Notes: a model not told the origin generated them from the sequence alone. Positions 50,863 through 60,307 are shown, counted from the first letter of the stretch. The stretch is DNA of 64,000 nucleotides from Streptomyces chumphonensis (GCF_014779715.1 NZ_JACXYU010000004.1:248001-312000), one strand, 5' to 3'. Made by a program: numbers and translations.

Positions 50863-51870
50863 GTGTCCCACCGCATGTCACTGGAGCCGCCGACCGTCGC
50901 GACGCCGCCACGGGTCGTCGACGGCATCGACGAGCTGATCGGGAACACCCCCCTGCTGAGGATCCCCGTCGAGAACGGGGCGCCCGGCGTCCGGGTGCTC
51001 GGGAAGCTGGAGGCGGCGAACCCGCTGTCCAGCGTCAAGGACCGGACGGCGCTGTGGATGCTGCGGGCCGCCGAGGAGTCCGGGCGGCTCGCCCCCGGCG
51101 GCACCGTGATCGAGGCGACGTCGGGGAACACCGGGATCGCGCTGGCGGCGCTCAGCGCGGTGCGCGGGTACCGGTGTGTGATCGTGCTGCCCGACAGCGT
51201 CACGCGGGAGCGGGTCGCGTTGCTGGAGGCGCTGGGCGCGGAGGTCGTGCTGACGCCGCGTGAGCTGCTCTACCAGGGCGCCATCGACCGGGCGTGGGAG
51301 CTGCACCAGCGGACGCGGGGCTCGTGGTTCGCCCGACAGCACGAGAACGCCGCGAACGTGGCGGCGCACCGGGAGAGCACCGGCCCGGAGGTCTGGGCCG
51401 ACACCGGGGGCCGGGTGGACGTGTTCCTGGCCGGGATCGGGACGGGCGGGACGTTGTGCGGCACCGCCGGATACCTGAAGGAGCGCGACCCCGGGGTGCG
51501 GGCGATCGGGGTGGAACCGGCCTCGTCGCCGCTGCTGACGCGGGGGCGGGCCGGGGAGCACGCCATTCCGGGCCTCAACGGCGGCTTCGTCGCCCCGACG
51601 ACGGATGTGAGGCTCATCGACGAGGTCCTCGTCGTCTCCGACGAGGACGCCCTGGCGACGGCGCGGTGGCTGGCGGCGCGGGTCGGTGTCCTGGCGGGCA
51701 TCTCCTCGGGGGCGGCCGTCTGCGGGGCGCTGAGCGTCGCCCGTCGGCCGCAGAGCGCGGGGCGGACGATCGTGACGGTGCTGCCCGACACGGGCGAGCG
51801 GTATCTGAGCATCTGGTCGCAGGCCGCCGGTGACCCCGGCGCGGACCGGACGGAGGGGGAGGGCCGATGA
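50863..51870 (+). CDS. PLP-dependent cysteine synthase homologue
   Basis: GTG 50863 after CGGAGACCGCCT gives 335 residues. Fold type II features are the PLP Lys in NPLSSVKDRTALWML, the phosphate and substrate loop ATSGNTGIALAAL, the glycine loop GIGTGGTLCGTAGYL, and GISSGAAVCGAL. It should act on O-acetylserine from the upstream enzyme and replace the acetate by sulfide or another nucleophile. In natural product clusters such homologues make 2,3-diaminopropionate precursors, ureidoserine or heteroaryl-alanines. The residues that set the nucleophile cannot be judged by eye. It overlaps the next gene by ATGA. Confidence 0.88.
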   Translation: MSHRMSLEPPTVATPPRVVDGIDELIGNTPLLRIPVENGAPGVRVLGKLEAANPLSSVKDRTALWMLRAAEESGRLAPGGTVIEATSGNTGIALAALSAVRGYRCVIVLPDSVTRERVALLEALGAEVVLTPRELLYQGAIDRAWELHQRTRGSWFARQHENAANVAAHRESTGPEVWADTGGRVDVFLAGIGTGGTLCGTAGYLKERDPGVRAIGVEPASSPLLTRGRAGEHAIPGLNGGFVAPTTDVRLIDEVLVVSDEDALATARWLAARVGVLAGISSGAAVCGALSVARRPQSAGRTIVTVLPDTGERYLSIWSQAAGDPGADRTEGEGR

Positions 51871-53165
51871 GGACGGAACGGACCGTGCTGCTCGTCGGGG
51901 CGACCGACGAGACGGTGCGCCAGGCGGTGGAGTTGGGGCTGCACGTGCTGCTGCTCCAGCATCCGACCAAGGTGAGTGAGGAGCAGCGGCGGCTCACCGC
52001 GTCGCTGACGGTCGTGGACTACACGCGGTGGGAGCTGGTGGAGCCCGTCGTGCGGGAGCTGTTCGCGTCGCCGGGGTTCGCGGCGGCGACGTCGCTGACC
52101 GAGCCGGGGTTGGAGAACGCGGCCCGCGTCAACGACCTGTTCGATCTGGGCGGGACGGGCCACGAGGTCGCCCGGCGGTTCCGCGACAAGCGGGTCATGC
52201 GGGCCCACCTGGCGGCCGTCGATCCGGGTGCGGTGGCGGCGGAGCCGCTGCGGAGCCGGGCGGAGCTGGACGCGTTCGGCGTGCGGCACGGCTACCCGTT
52301 CATCGTGAAGCCGACGGACGCGACGGCGAGCATCGGCGTGCAGCGCGTCGACGGGCCGCAGGACGCGGACCGGGTGTGGGCCCGCGTGCGGGCGCTGTCG
52401 GGGACCCGGACCGACCGGGTGACGTCGTTGTTCCTGCTGCGGGACTTCCTGATGGAGGAGTACCTCGACGGGCCGGAGTTCAGCGTCGAGTCGTTCAGCT
52501 TCGCGGGCCGGCACGTCGTGGTCGCGATCACGGAGAAGTTCACGCATCCGGCGCACTTCGCCGAGCTCGGCCACGCCCTGCCCGCACGGGTGGCGCCCGC
52601 GACGGAGGAGCGCGTCCGGGCCGAGGTGGGCCGCTTCCTGGACCTGATGGGCTTCCGCGACGGCGTGTGCCACACCGAGATTCGGATCGGCGAGCGGGGC
52701 GTGCGGGTCATCGAGAGCCACAACCGGGTCGCCGGTGACGCCATTCCGGAGCTGGTGCGGGCCGCGTACGGGGTGGACCTCGGCACGCTGGCCCTCGGCT
52801 GGCCGTTCCGGCTGGTGGCGGAGCTGCCCGACCGGCCCGTGGCGCACGCGGGGGCGGCGGTGCGGGCGGTGGTGGGCGAGCCGGGGGAGGTGGAGTCCGT
52901 CGGCGGGGTCGAGGAGGCGCTGCACCGGGACGACGTCCTGGACGTGCGGCTGACCGCACGTCCGGGCCAGGCCGTCCGGGACGTGGCCGACAACTGGGAC
53001 CGGCTGGGCCTGGTGGCCGTCACCGCCGAGGACACGACGGCCGCCGTCCGGCGCGGGGCGGAGGTCGTCGACGAGGTCGTCGACGTGCGGGTGCGCGCGG
53101 CCGACGGCGTCTCCCGCCGGGCGCGGGCGGCGCGGATCGTGGAGCGGGCGGTGAGTCCGGCGTGA
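51867..53165 (+). CDS. ATP-grasp ligase (first of two)
   Basis: The 432-residue protein begins with a Rossmann-like preATP-grasp domain (TVLLVGATDETVRQAVELG). The ATP-grasp domain shows IVKPTDATASIGVQRV, MEEYLDGPEFSVESFSF and HTEIRIGERGVRVIESHNR with the metal-binding Glu/Asn pair. It belongs to the carboxylate-amine ligases of the BacD/TabS type, which join amino acids. In this operon it probably couples the beta-substituted alanine made upstream to a second amino acid. It overlaps both neighbours (ATGA and GTGA). Confidence 0.88.
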   Translation: MRTERTVLLVGATDETVRQAVELGLHVLLLQHPTKVSEEQRRLTASLTVVDYTRWELVEPVVRELFASPGFAAATSLTEPGLENAARVNDLFDLGGTGHEVARRFRDKRVMRAHLAAVDPGAVAAEPLRSRAELDAFGVRHGYPFIVKPTDATASIGVQRVDGPQDADRVWARVRALSGTRTDRVTSLFLLRDFLMEEYLDGPEFSVESFSFAGRHVVVAITEKFTHPAHFAELGHALPARVAPATEERVRAEVGRFLDLMGFRDGVCHTEIRIGERGVRVIESHNRVAGDAIPELVRAAYGVDLGTLALGWPFRLVAELPDRPVAHAGAAVRAVVGEPGEVESVGGVEEALHRDDVLDVRLTARPGQAVRDVADNWDRLGLVAVTAEDTTAAVRRGAEVVDEVVDVRVRAADGVSRRARAARIVERAVSPA

Positions 53166-54433
53166 GCGTCCTGGTGCTGCACCGCAATCCGCTGGAGCCC
53201 TTCCCCTACCGGGAGTGGCTGACCGGGCTGGAGGGCGACGTCGTCCTGCTGGCCGACCGGGGGAAGATCCTGGCGGCCGGTGAGGAGCCCCCGGCGGGCG
53301 ACCTCGGTTACGCGCACCTGGAGGTCTTCGACGACTTCGACGCCCCCGGCGTCCTGGAGCGGGCGCTGGAGCTGGCCGTCCGCCACCGCGTCACCTCGGT
53401 GATCGCCTTCCACGAGGCGGACGTCGCGCGGGCGGCGTGGCTGCGCGAGCGGCTCGGGCTGGCCGGGGCGTGGCCGCGGGACGTCCTGCCGTTCCGGGAC
53501 AAGCTGCTGATGAAGCGGCTGGCGGCGGAGCACGGCGTGGAGGTCGCCCCGCACACCGTGCCCGCGACGGCCGGGGCGGCCCGGGCGTTCGCCGACGCGC
53601 ACGGGCTGCCGCTGGTGTTCAAGGAGCGCGACGGCTTCAACGCGATCGGGCTGCGCGTCGTCCGGGAGGAGGCGGAGCTGGCCGACTGCCTGGCGGCGCT
53701 GTTCACGGGCGCCGGGCCGCGCGAGGACGTCCTGCTTGAGGCGTTCGTGCCCGGCCGGATGTGCCACGTCGACGGGCTCGTCGTGGACGGCCGCGTCGCG
53801 GCGGCCTGGCCGTCGCAGTACCAGTACGACCTCTCCTCCTTCGGCGCCGACCCGGGACCGCGCGTCGATCTGACGCTCGATGAGGACGACCCGCTCACGC
53901 CCCGGCTGCTGGAGCTGACGGACCGGACGCTGGCGGCGCTGACGGGCGGCGGCTCGCGGTTGCGCGACCACGCGTTCCACGCCGAGATCTTCCACACCCC
54001 CGACGACCGGCTCGTGCTGTGCGAGATCGCCTGCCGCCCCGGGGGCGCGAAGATCCGGGAGGTCTTCGAGGTGCTCTTCGGCATGCACCTGGGTGCGTAC
54101 GCCTCGCGGGCCGAGGCGGGGCTGCCGCTGGCGGGCCTGGGCGGCGGTGAGCGGCCCCGGCCGCGCGCCATGGCGGGCCAGGTGCTCACGATGAAGCGGC
54201 CCGGCCGGGTCCGTGCGGTGCCCGAGGCGCCGGACGAGCCGTGGGTGGAGGGCTTCTGGCTGTACGTCCGGCCGGGCCAGGTGATCCCCCGGGCCGCCAC
54301 GTCCTCGGACTTCCTGTCGGCGGCGGTGGCCTCGGGGTCGTCGCGGGCCGAGGCGGAGCGTCGGCTGCGGGCGCTGGGCGATCGCGTCCTGGCCGGGACC
54401 GTGGTGGAAGCGGCCTTGGAGGGCGCCTCGTGA
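53162..54433 (+). CDS. ATP-grasp ligase (second of two)
   Basis: The 423-residue protein starts at GTG 53162, overlapping the previous stop. N-terminal: VLVLHRNPLEPFPYREWL. ATP-grasp core: PLVFKERDGFNAIGLRVV, LLEAFVPGRMCHVDGLV, and HAEIFHTPDDRLVLCEIACR with Glu/Arg near the metal site. It is only distantly related to the first ligase, so two different bonds or two substrates are likely. The product is not known; a modified dipeptide or tripeptide is a reasonable guess. It overlaps the MFS gene by GTGA. Confidence 0.87.
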   Translation: MSVLVLHRNPLEPFPYREWLTGLEGDVVLLADRGKILAAGEEPPAGDLGYAHLEVFDDFDAPGVLERALELAVRHRVTSVIAFHEADVARAAWLRERLGLAGAWPRDVLPFRDKLLMKRLAAEHGVEVAPHTVPATAGAARAFADAHGLPLVFKERDGFNAIGLRVVREEAELADCLAALFTGAGPREDVLLEAFVPGRMCHVDGLVVDGRVAAAWPSQYQYDLSSFGADPGPRVDLTLDEDDPLTPRLLELTDRTLAALTGGGSRLRDHAFHAEIFHTPDDRLVLCEIACRPGGAKIREVFEVLFGMHLGAYASRAEAGLPLAGLGGGERPRPRAMAGQVLTMKRPGRVRAVPEAPDEPWVEGFWLYVRPGQVIPRAATSSDFLSAAVASGSSRAEAERRLRALGDRVLAGTVVEAALEGAS

Positions 54434-55755
54434 AGCGGCCGTCGACCAGGGTCCGGTACATGCTGGGCATGGTGGTCGACGCCACCGGCAGTGGCATGTT
54501 CCTGCCGCTGTCGCTGTTGTACTTCCACCACGTGACCGACCTGCCCCTGACCCGGGTCGGCACCATCATGACGGCCGCGGCCGTCCTCGCGCTGCTCAGC
54601 AACCCGGCCGCCGGCGTTCTCATCGACCGCTTCGGGGCGCGGGCCGTCCTGGTCGGCGGCTACCTGCTGCGGGCGGTCGGCTTCTGTGCCTACCCGCTGG
54701 TCGACGGCGGGTACGCGATGTTCGGGGTGCTGCTGCTCGTCGGCCTCGGGGACGTCTCGTTCCCGCCCGCCGTACAGTCCTTCGTGGCGGAGATCGCGCG
54801 CGGCACGGAACGCGACACGCTGCTCGCCGCGCAGCGCAGCCTGCGCAACGCGGGGCTGGGCGTGGGCGGTCTGGTCGCCAGCGGGCTGCTCGCGCTCGGC
54901 AGCGACTCGGCGTACACGGTGATCGTGCTGGTCGTCAGCGCCGGGTACGTCTCCGCGGCGCTGCTCATCCGCACCATCGGGACGGGGAGCGGGGCCGCGT
55001 CGGCCGCCGGACGCCCGCCCGTGCCGGGCAGCGGCTTCCGCACGGTGATGCGGAACCGGCCGTTCATGGGGCTGACGGCGCTGAACGTGCCGACGGCGTT
55101 CGGCTACATGGTGCTGTCGGTGAGCCTGCCCGTCTACATCACGCGGGAACTCGACGCGTCCCACTCGCTCGTGGGGGTGCTGTACGCGGTCAACACGGTG
55201 TGCATCGCGCTGCTCCAGATCCCGGTGACGCGCTTCCTCGTGCGGTACCGCAGGACGCGCGCGGTGGCGCTGGGCGCGGTGGTGTTCGCCGGCTCCTTCG
55301 GCGGCTTCGCGCTGCTCGGCGTCCTGTCGAACGGGACCACGCTGATCGTCGGCGTCTTCGTCGCGACGGCGGCCTTCACCGCCGGTGAGCTGATGCACGG
55401 GGCGACGGCCTCCGCGCTGGTCGCCCAGGCGGCCCCGGAGGCGACGCGCGGGCGCCACATGGCGGTCTACCAGCTCTCCTGGGCGGTGCCGATCGCGCTG
55501 GCCCCTGCGGTGCTGACGGCCCTGCTGACCCTGTCCCCGACGGGCATGTGGCTGCTGCTGGCGGCCGGGGTGACCGTCTCGGCGGTGGGGATGGTGCGGC
55601 TGGAGCCCCGGCTGCCCGCGCACGCGGTGCGGCCGGACGCGCCTGCGCCCGCCCGAACGGCGGATCCGGCGGGGGCCCCGGCGGGGTCGGCGGTCCCGGC
55701 GCCCACCGCGCCACCGGGACGGTCGGCGGGCGGGAAACGGCGCGTTCGGGTGTGA
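54430..55755 (+). CDS. MFS exporter of the ATP-grasp operon
   Basis: The 441-residue protein from GTG 54430 has 12 membrane helices with the MFS motif LIDRFGARAVLVGGYLLRA after helix 2, and a long Pro/Ala-rich tail (residues 395-441). It is coupled to the ligase gene by GTGA. It most likely exports the small product of the operon. No resistance gene other than this is visible in the operon. Confidence 0.88.
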   Translation: MKRPSTRVRYMLGMVVDATGSGMFLPLSLLYFHHVTDLPLTRVGTIMTAAAVLALLSNPAAGVLIDRFGARAVLVGGYLLRAVGFCAYPLVDGGYAMFGVLLLVGLGDVSFPPAVQSFVAEIARGTERDTLLAAQRSLRNAGLGVGGLVASGLLALGSDSAYTVIVLVVSAGYVSAALLIRTIGTGSGAASAAGRPPVPGSGFRTVMRNRPFMGLTALNVPTAFGYMVLSVSLPVYITRELDASHSLVGVLYAVNTVCIALLQIPVTRFLVRYRRTRAVALGAVVFAGSFGGFALLGVLSNGTTLIVGVFVATAAFTAGELMHGATASALVAQAAPEATRGRHMAVYQLSWAVPIALAPAVLTALLTLSPTGMWLLLAAGVTVSAVGMVRLEPRLPAHAVRPDAPAPARTADPAGAPAGSAVPAPTAPPGRSAGGKRRVRV

Positions 55756-55829
55756 ACCGCGTCGGGAGGCGACTGTCAGAGGCGGGTGCGAACCTGACGC
55801 CGAGGGGATCGACGCGAAAGGACATCGCC

Positions 55830-56642
55830 ATGATCACTACGGACTTCACACCCGGCTCGCCGTCCTGGCTGGACCTGGGTGCTCCCGACATCAACACCGC
55901 CACCGCCTTCTACCGTTCCGTCTTCGGCTGGGACACCGAGACGATGGAGGGCGAGGACGGCGAGGTCGGCTACGCCATGTTCCAGGAGGGCGGCAAGTAC
56001 GTCGGCGCCGTCGGCAAGCTGGAGGAGCAGGGCGCCCGCTCCGCCTGGATGGTCTACTTCGGCACCGACGACATCGACGCCACGACGCGGGCGGTGGAAC
56101 GCCTCGGCGGCACGGTCCGCGTCCCTCCGATGGAGGTACCGGGCGAGGGCAGGATGGCCCAGTACACCGACCCGCAGGGCGGGCAGTTCGCCGCCTGGCA
56201 GCCCGGGACGGACGGGTCCTCCGGCCTGCAGCTGACGGACGCCCCCAACAGCCTGTGCTGGACGGAGCTGATGACCACGGACGCCGCCGGGGCCCGCGAC
56301 TTCTACGGCGAGGTGTTCGGCTGGCGGTTCGACGACATGCCGCTCCCGGGGAACGCGGAGGGCACCTACACGTGCCTGACGCCGGCCGGTCAGCCGGAGG
56401 AGCGGATGCACGGCGGGCTGATGGAGCTGCCCGCCGACGCCTTCGCGACGACGGGCGGCACGCCCTACTGGCACCCCGTGTTCGCGGTGGAGGACGTGGA
56501 CGTCGCCGTGGCCCGCGCCCAGGAGATGGGCGGCATGCTCCGGATGGGGCCCGACGACGCCGAGGGCGTCGGCCGCATGGCGGTCCTCGTGGACGAGGCG
56601 GGGGCCGACTTCGTGCTGCTGAAGCCCCAGCCGCCGCAGTGA
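55830..56642 (+). CDS. Two-domain VOC/glyoxalase-like protein
   Basis: The 270-residue protein from ATG 55830 has two VOC repeats: residues 12-125 (WLDLGAPDINTATAFYRSVF; AQYTDPQGGQFAAWQPG) and 140-265 (CWTELMTTDAAGARDFYGEV; VLVDEAGADFVLLKP). Streptomyces relatives include hydroxylase-like and drug-binding proteins. The metal ligands are not clear in both halves, so binding or resistance is as likely as catalysis. The ribosome binding site is AAAGGACATCGCC. Function unknown. Confidence 0.85.
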   Translation: MITTDFTPGSPSWLDLGAPDINTATAFYRSVFGWDTETMEGEDGEVGYAMFQEGGKYVGAVGKLEEQGARSAWMVYFGTDDIDATTRAVERLGGTVRVPPMEVPGEGRMAQYTDPQGGQFAAWQPGTDGSSGLQLTDAPNSLCWTELMTTDAAGARDFYGEVFGWRFDDMPLPGNAEGTYTCLTPAGQPEERMHGGLMELPADAFATTGGTPYWHPVFAVEDVDVAVARAQEMGGMLRMGPDDAEGVGRMAVLVDEAGADFVLLKPQPPQ

Positions 56643-56661
56643 GGCGGCGTCCGCCCGCGCC

Positions 56662-56967
56662 TCAGGCCGTTCCGCCCGCGCCTGCGACCGTCTCGCCCGA
56701 GGCTGCGACCGTCTCGCCCGAGGCGAGGGAGTCGAGGTAGGCGTCGGCGGCGCGGTCGAGCAGGTCGGCGGCCTCCGTCAGGTTGCAGGTGACGGCGAAG
56801 CGTTCCATGCGCAGGCCGGTGCGCTCCTCGATGATCGTGCCCAGCTCGGTCAGGGCGAGGGAGTCCATGTCGAGTTCGGCGAACGTCGCGTGCGGATGCA
56901 GGTTCATCCGCGGGAGGCCGAAGGTCTCGTGCAGGATCTCCACGAGCAGGTTCAGGGCCACAGACAT
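56662..56967 (-). CDS. Orphan acyl carrier protein
   Basis: The 101-residue protein has the carrier fold: LLVEILHETFGLPRMNLHP and FAELDMDSLALTELGTIIEE, with the phosphopantetheine Ser in DMDSL. The C-terminal tail has two copies of SGETVAA/SGETVAG, encoded by a direct DNA repeat at 56685-56725. The ribosome binding site is AAGGGG. There is no ketosynthase, ligase or transferase nearby, so its partners are elsewhere. It is convergent with the VOC gene with 19 bases between stops. Confidence 0.85.
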   Translation of the reverse strand: MSVALNLLVEILHETFGLPRMNLHPHATFAELDMDSLALTELGTIIEERTGLRMERFAVTCNLTEAADLLDRAADAYLDSLASGETVAASGETVAGAGGTA

Positions 56968-57396
56968 CGCATTCCCCTTCCGGGACGGTCCGACGGCGGC
57001 GCGGCGGCAGCGGGCCGACGCGCGGGCTCCACGATGCAGGCCGCCGTGGCGCGCTCCCGGTAGCGTGCCGTCCCCGTCCCGCCGTCTTCACCCTCGTGGG
57101 CCATCCGCCACGGGCCGGCGGGTTCCGGGACGGGGCCTGCGGGGGCACGGGCGTCGGATCCTCGCGGGTGCGCCTGTCGAGGTGATCGGACGCAGCGGAT
57201 CGGACGGCCCGGGGCGGCGGCGCGGGGTTCCGACTCGGTTGCCGTGGAGCGGAGTTGGCGCTCGTCCTCGGCCGTCCGGGCGGTTTGGGGGTGCGTGGCG
57301 GCGGCTCGCACGGATGGCTCACCCCAGGTGTGAAAAGGGCGGTTTGGTGCGAAATTGCAGTTGATCACATTTACCCCCTCGACCTGGAGGAGAGAC
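56968..57396. other. Divergent non-coding region between the carrier protein and the small secreted peptide
   Basis: No gene is supported in these 429 bases. The stretch from 57345 to 57375 is AT-richer (GCGAAATTGCAGTTGATCAC) and may hold the promoter of the secreted peptide gene. No repeat was found. Confidence 0.4.
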
Positions 57397-57603
57397 ATGA
57401 CCCGCATCCGTACCCTGGCCGCCGCCACCGCCATCGCCGCCTTCGGCGTGATGGCCGGCGCGGGGACCGCCGCCGCCTGCGACCGTGGCGGCGACGCATA
57501 CGAGACGGAGATCACGACCGTCGTGAACGCCTGCAACTCGTACGGCGACCAGTACGGCCTGATCAACCTCTCCGGCGGCAACGTCTGCGTCGACTTCGAC
57601 TGA
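57397..57603 (+). CDS. Small secreted Cys-containing peptide
   Basis: ATG 57397 follows GGAGGAGAGAC and gives 68 residues. It has a clear Sec signal peptide (RTLAAATAIAAFGVMAGAGT) with cleavage near AAA-C at residue 27/28. The mature peptide of about 41 residues is acidic with three Cys (CDRGGDAYETE; VNACNSYGDQY; GNVCVDFD). It is not a chaplin or a SapB-type peptide. The strong ribosome binding site and terminator suggest it is well expressed. Function unknown. Confidence 0.82.
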   Translation: MTRIRTLAAATAIAAFGVMAGAGTAAACDRGGDAYETEITTVVNACNSYGDQYGLINLSGGNVCVDFD

Positions 57604-57615
57604 CGTACCGCGCAC

Positions 57616-57657
57616 CACACGGCTGCCCCGGACCGAACGGTCCGGGGCAGCCGTGTG
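57616..57657. terminator. Strong terminator, 19-bp perfect stem
   Basis: CACACGGCTGCCCCGGACC and GGTCCGGGGCAGCCGTGTG pair fully around GAAC. It lies between the convergent secreted peptide and LPFR genes. Confidence 0.92.
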
Positions 57658-57668
57658 TCGTCGCCGGA

Positions 57669-57797
57669 TCAGTGCCGACCGCGGGCGGTGCTCGACGCCC
57701 CGCTGAACAGCCGGGCGACAGCCCGGAAGGGCAGGGTGACGAGGGTCGCGAGCGCTCCGCCGATGGAGCGCAGTACGTCTGCGATGGCCCTCAGCAT
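57669..57797 (-). CDS. LPFR-motif small protein (42 residues)
   Basis: I found this by translating the minus strand. ATG 57797 (cat at 57795-57797) follows GGAGGCACC and encodes MLRAIADVLRSIGGALATLV, then TLPFRAVARLF, ending SSTARGRH. It is a short amphipathic or membrane-associated helix with the LPFR motif known from a conserved Streptomyces small-protein family. It lies 88 bases downstream of the copper ATPase gene on the same strand and may be cotranscribed. Function unknown. Confidence 0.75.
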   Translation of the reverse strand: MLRAIADVLRSIGGALATLVTLPFRAVARLFSGASSTARGRH

Positions 57798-57885
57798 GAT
57801 GGTGCCTCCGTCCTGGTCCGCAAGGGGTCCGTGCCCAGCGCGTGCCCGGCGCGGCCGGACGGAAACCCGTCGGCGGGGCGGCCGG

Positions 57886-60153
57886 TCAGTCCGCCGCCCG
57901 GAAGGAGCGCAGCCGCATGCTGTTGGCCACGACCGAGACGGAGGAGAACGCCATCGCGGCTCCGGCGATCATGGGGCTCAGCAGACCGGCCGCGGCCAGC
58001 GGGAGGGCCAGGACGTTGTAGCCGAAGGCCCAGACGAGGTTCGACCGGATGGTGGCCAGCGTCCTGCGGGAGAGCCGGACGGCGTCGGCCGCGGTCCGCA
58101 GGTCGCCCCGGACGAGGGTGAGGTCGCCCGCCTCGATGGCGGCGTCGGTGCCGGTGCCCATGGCCAGCCCCAGGTCGGCCTGGGCGAGGGCGGCGGCGTC
58201 GTTGACCCCGTCGCCCACCATCGCCACCGAGCGTCCCTCGCTCTGGAGCCGCCGCACGACGTCGACCTTGTCCTGCGGCATGACCTCCGCGATGACCTCG
58301 TCGATGCCCACCTCCGCGGCGACCGCGCGGGCGACGGCGGTGTTGTCGCCCGTCAGCAGGACGGGGGTGAGGCCGAGCCCGCGCAGCCGCCGAACGGCCT
58401 CGGCGCTGGTGGGCTTGACGGCGTCGGCCACCTCCAACAGGGCCCGGACCTCGCCGTCCCACGCGACGGCGATCACGGTCCGGCCCCCCGCCTCGGCCTC
58501 GGCCTTCGCGGCGGCCAGGGGTTCCGGCAGGCGGAGCGACCACGCGGCGAGCAGCTTCTCCCGACCGACGAGGACGGCGTGCCCCTCCACGACGCCCTGC
58601 ACGCCGAGGCCGGGGACGTTGCCGAAGTCCTCGGGCCGGGGCAGCTCCCCGACGCGCTCGGCGGCCGCCGTGGCGACGGCCCGCGCGACGGGGTGCTCGG
58701 AGGCGTGCTCCAGGGCGCCGGCCAGCCGCAGGACCCGCTCCTCGTCCTCGCCCTCGGCGGTGCGGACGGCGAGCAGCGTCATCCGGCCGGTGGTGACGGT
58801 GCCCGTCTTGTCCAGGACGACGGTGTCGGCCCGGCGGGTCGTCTCCAGGACCTCGGGGCCCTTGATGAGGATGCCGAGCTGGGCGCCGCGCCCGGTGCCG
58901 ACCATGAGGGCGGTCGGCGTGGCCAGGCCCAGGGCGCAGGGGCAGGCGATGATCAGCACGGCGACGGCGGCGGTGAAGGCCGCCGTCAGCCCGGCGCCGC
59001 TGCCCAGCCAGAAGCCGAGGGTGCCCACCGCGAGCACGATGACGACGGGCACGAACACGGCGGAGATGCGGTCGGCCAGGCGCTGCGCGGCGGCCTTGCC
59101 GTTCTGCGCCTCCTCCACCAGCTCGGCCATGCGCGCGAGCTGGGTGTCCGCGCCGACGCGGGTGGCCCGTACGACGAGCCGTCCCCCGGCGTTGAGCGTG
59201 GCGCCGGTGACGGCGTCGTCCACGGACACCTCCACCGGGACGGACTCGCCGGTCAGCATCGAGGCGTCCACGGCGGAGGAGCCCTCCACGACGACGCCGT
59301 CGGTGGCGATCTTCTCGCCGGGGCGGACGAGGAAGTGGTCCCCGACGGCGAGCTCCGCCGTCGGGACGCGGTGCTCGCGGCCGTCGCGCAGGACGGTGAC
59401 CTCCTTGGCGCCCATCTCCAGCAGCGCCCGGAGGGCCGCACCGGCCCGCCGCTTGGAGCGGGCCTCGAAGTACCGGCCGGCCAGGAGGAACGTGGTGACG
59501 CCCGCGGCGGCCTCCAGGTAGATGTTCCCCGCCCCGTCGCTGCGCGAGATCGACAGCTCGAAGGGGTGCGTCATGCCCGGTGTCCCGGCGGTCCCGAGGA
59601 ACAGCGCCCACAGGGACCAGAGGAACGCGGCCGAGGTGCCCACCGAGACCAGGGTGTCCATCGTGGCCGCCCGGTGGCGGGCGTTGGTCACGGCGGCCCG
59701 GTGGAACGGCAGCCCGCCCCACACCACGACGGGGGCGGCCAGCGTCAGGGACAGCCACTGCCAGTACGTGAACTGCAGGGCCGGGATCATGGCCAGGGCG
59801 ATGACCGGGGCGGACAGCACGGCGGAGACGATCACCCGCTGCCGCAGCGCCGCCAGCGCGTCCGGACCGCCGCCCGGGGCCTCCCCGGTGTGGGGTCCGC
59901 CGAGGTCGGGGGCCGGGCCGCGGGGTGGGGGCTCGGCCGCGGTGTAGCCGGTGGCCTCGACCGTGGCGATGAGATCGGCCACGGCCACGTCACCCCCGTA
60001 GGTGACCTTGGCCTTCTCGGTGGCGTAGTTGACGGTGGCCTCGACCCCGTCCATGCGGTTGAGCTTCTTCTCGATCCGCGCGGCGCACGAGGCGCAGGTC
60101 ATGCCGCCGATGGCGAGTTCGACCTCGGCGGTGCGGGAGGCGGCGGTGGTCAT
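57886..60153 (-). CDS. copA: Copper-exporting P1B-type ATPase
   Basis: ATG 60153 gives 755 residues. One N-terminal metal-binding domain has Cys20 and Cys23 in GMTCASC. The membrane part holds [10 protein letters not shown]. The cytoplasmic part has [20 protein letters not shown] and [15 protein letters not shown]. The last helices have GYNVLALPL and [10 protein letters not shown], the Cu(I)-type signature (YN and M-SSS). It pumps Cu+ out of the cell. A CsoR-type operator lies about 65 bases upstream. No separate CopZ chaperone gene is adjacent. Confidence 0.94.
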   Translation of the reverse strand: MTTAASRTAEVELAIGGMTCASCAARIEKKLNRMDGVEATVNYATEKAKVTYGGDVAVADLIATVEATGYTAAEPPPRGPAPDLGGPHTGEAPGGGPDALAALRQRVIVSAVLSAPVIALAMIPALQFTYWQWLSLTLAAPVVVWGGLPFHRAAVTNARHRAATMDTLVSVGTSAAFLWSLWALFLGTAGTPGMTHPFELSISRSDGAGNIYLEAAAGVTTFLLAGRYFEARSKRRAGAALRALLEMGAKEVTVLRDGREHRVPTAELAVGDHFLVRPGEKIATDGVVVEGSSAVDASMLTGESVPVEVSVDDAVTGATLNAGGRLVVRATRVGADTQLARMAELVEEAQNGKAAAQRLADRISAVFVPVVIVLAVGTLGFWLGSGAGLTAAFTAAVAVLIIACPCALGLATPTALMVGTGRGAQLGILIKGPEVLETTRRADTVVLDKTGTVTTGRMTLLAVRTAEGEDEERVLRLAGALEHASEHPVARAVATAAAERVGELPRPEDFGNVPGLGVQGVVEGHAVLVGREKLLAAWSLRLPEPLAAAKAEAEAGGRTVIAVAWDGEVRALLEVADAVKPTSAEAVRRLRGLGLTPVLLTGDNTAVARAVAAEVGIDEVIAEVMPQDKVDVVRRLQSEGRSVAMVGDGVNDAAALAQADLGLAMGTGTDAAIEAGDLTLVRGDLRTAADAVRLSRRTLATIRSNLVWAFGYNVLALPLAAAGLLSPMIAGAAMAFSSVSVVANSMRLRSFRAAD

Positions 60154-60218
60154 CACGGCTCCGGACGTCGGCTGAACAGTTCCAGGGTACCCGGGAGGGG
60201 TAACCAGTTCCTCCATTG

Positions 60219-60235
60219 ATACCCCTAGGGGGTAT
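60219..60235. promoter_or_regulatory. CsoR-type copper operator
   Basis: ATACCCCTAGGGGGTAT is a near-perfect palindrome that matches the known CsoR site (TACCC...GGGTA). It sits upstream of copA and predicts copper-induced derepression. A second partial site, GGTACCCGGGAGGGGTA, is at 60186-60202. Confidence 0.88.
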
Positions 60236-60275
60236 GAAACGCAAGCACGGGGGCCGGGGCGCCGGGCAACGCGAA

Positions 60276-60307
60276 CGCCCGCCCGGTCGCGGTCGACCGG
60301 GCGGGCG
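60276..60307. terminator. Terminator downstream of the kinase gene
   Basis: CGCCCGCCCGGTCG and CGACCGGGCGGGCG pair perfectly (14 bp) around a 4-base loop. Confidence 0.87.
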
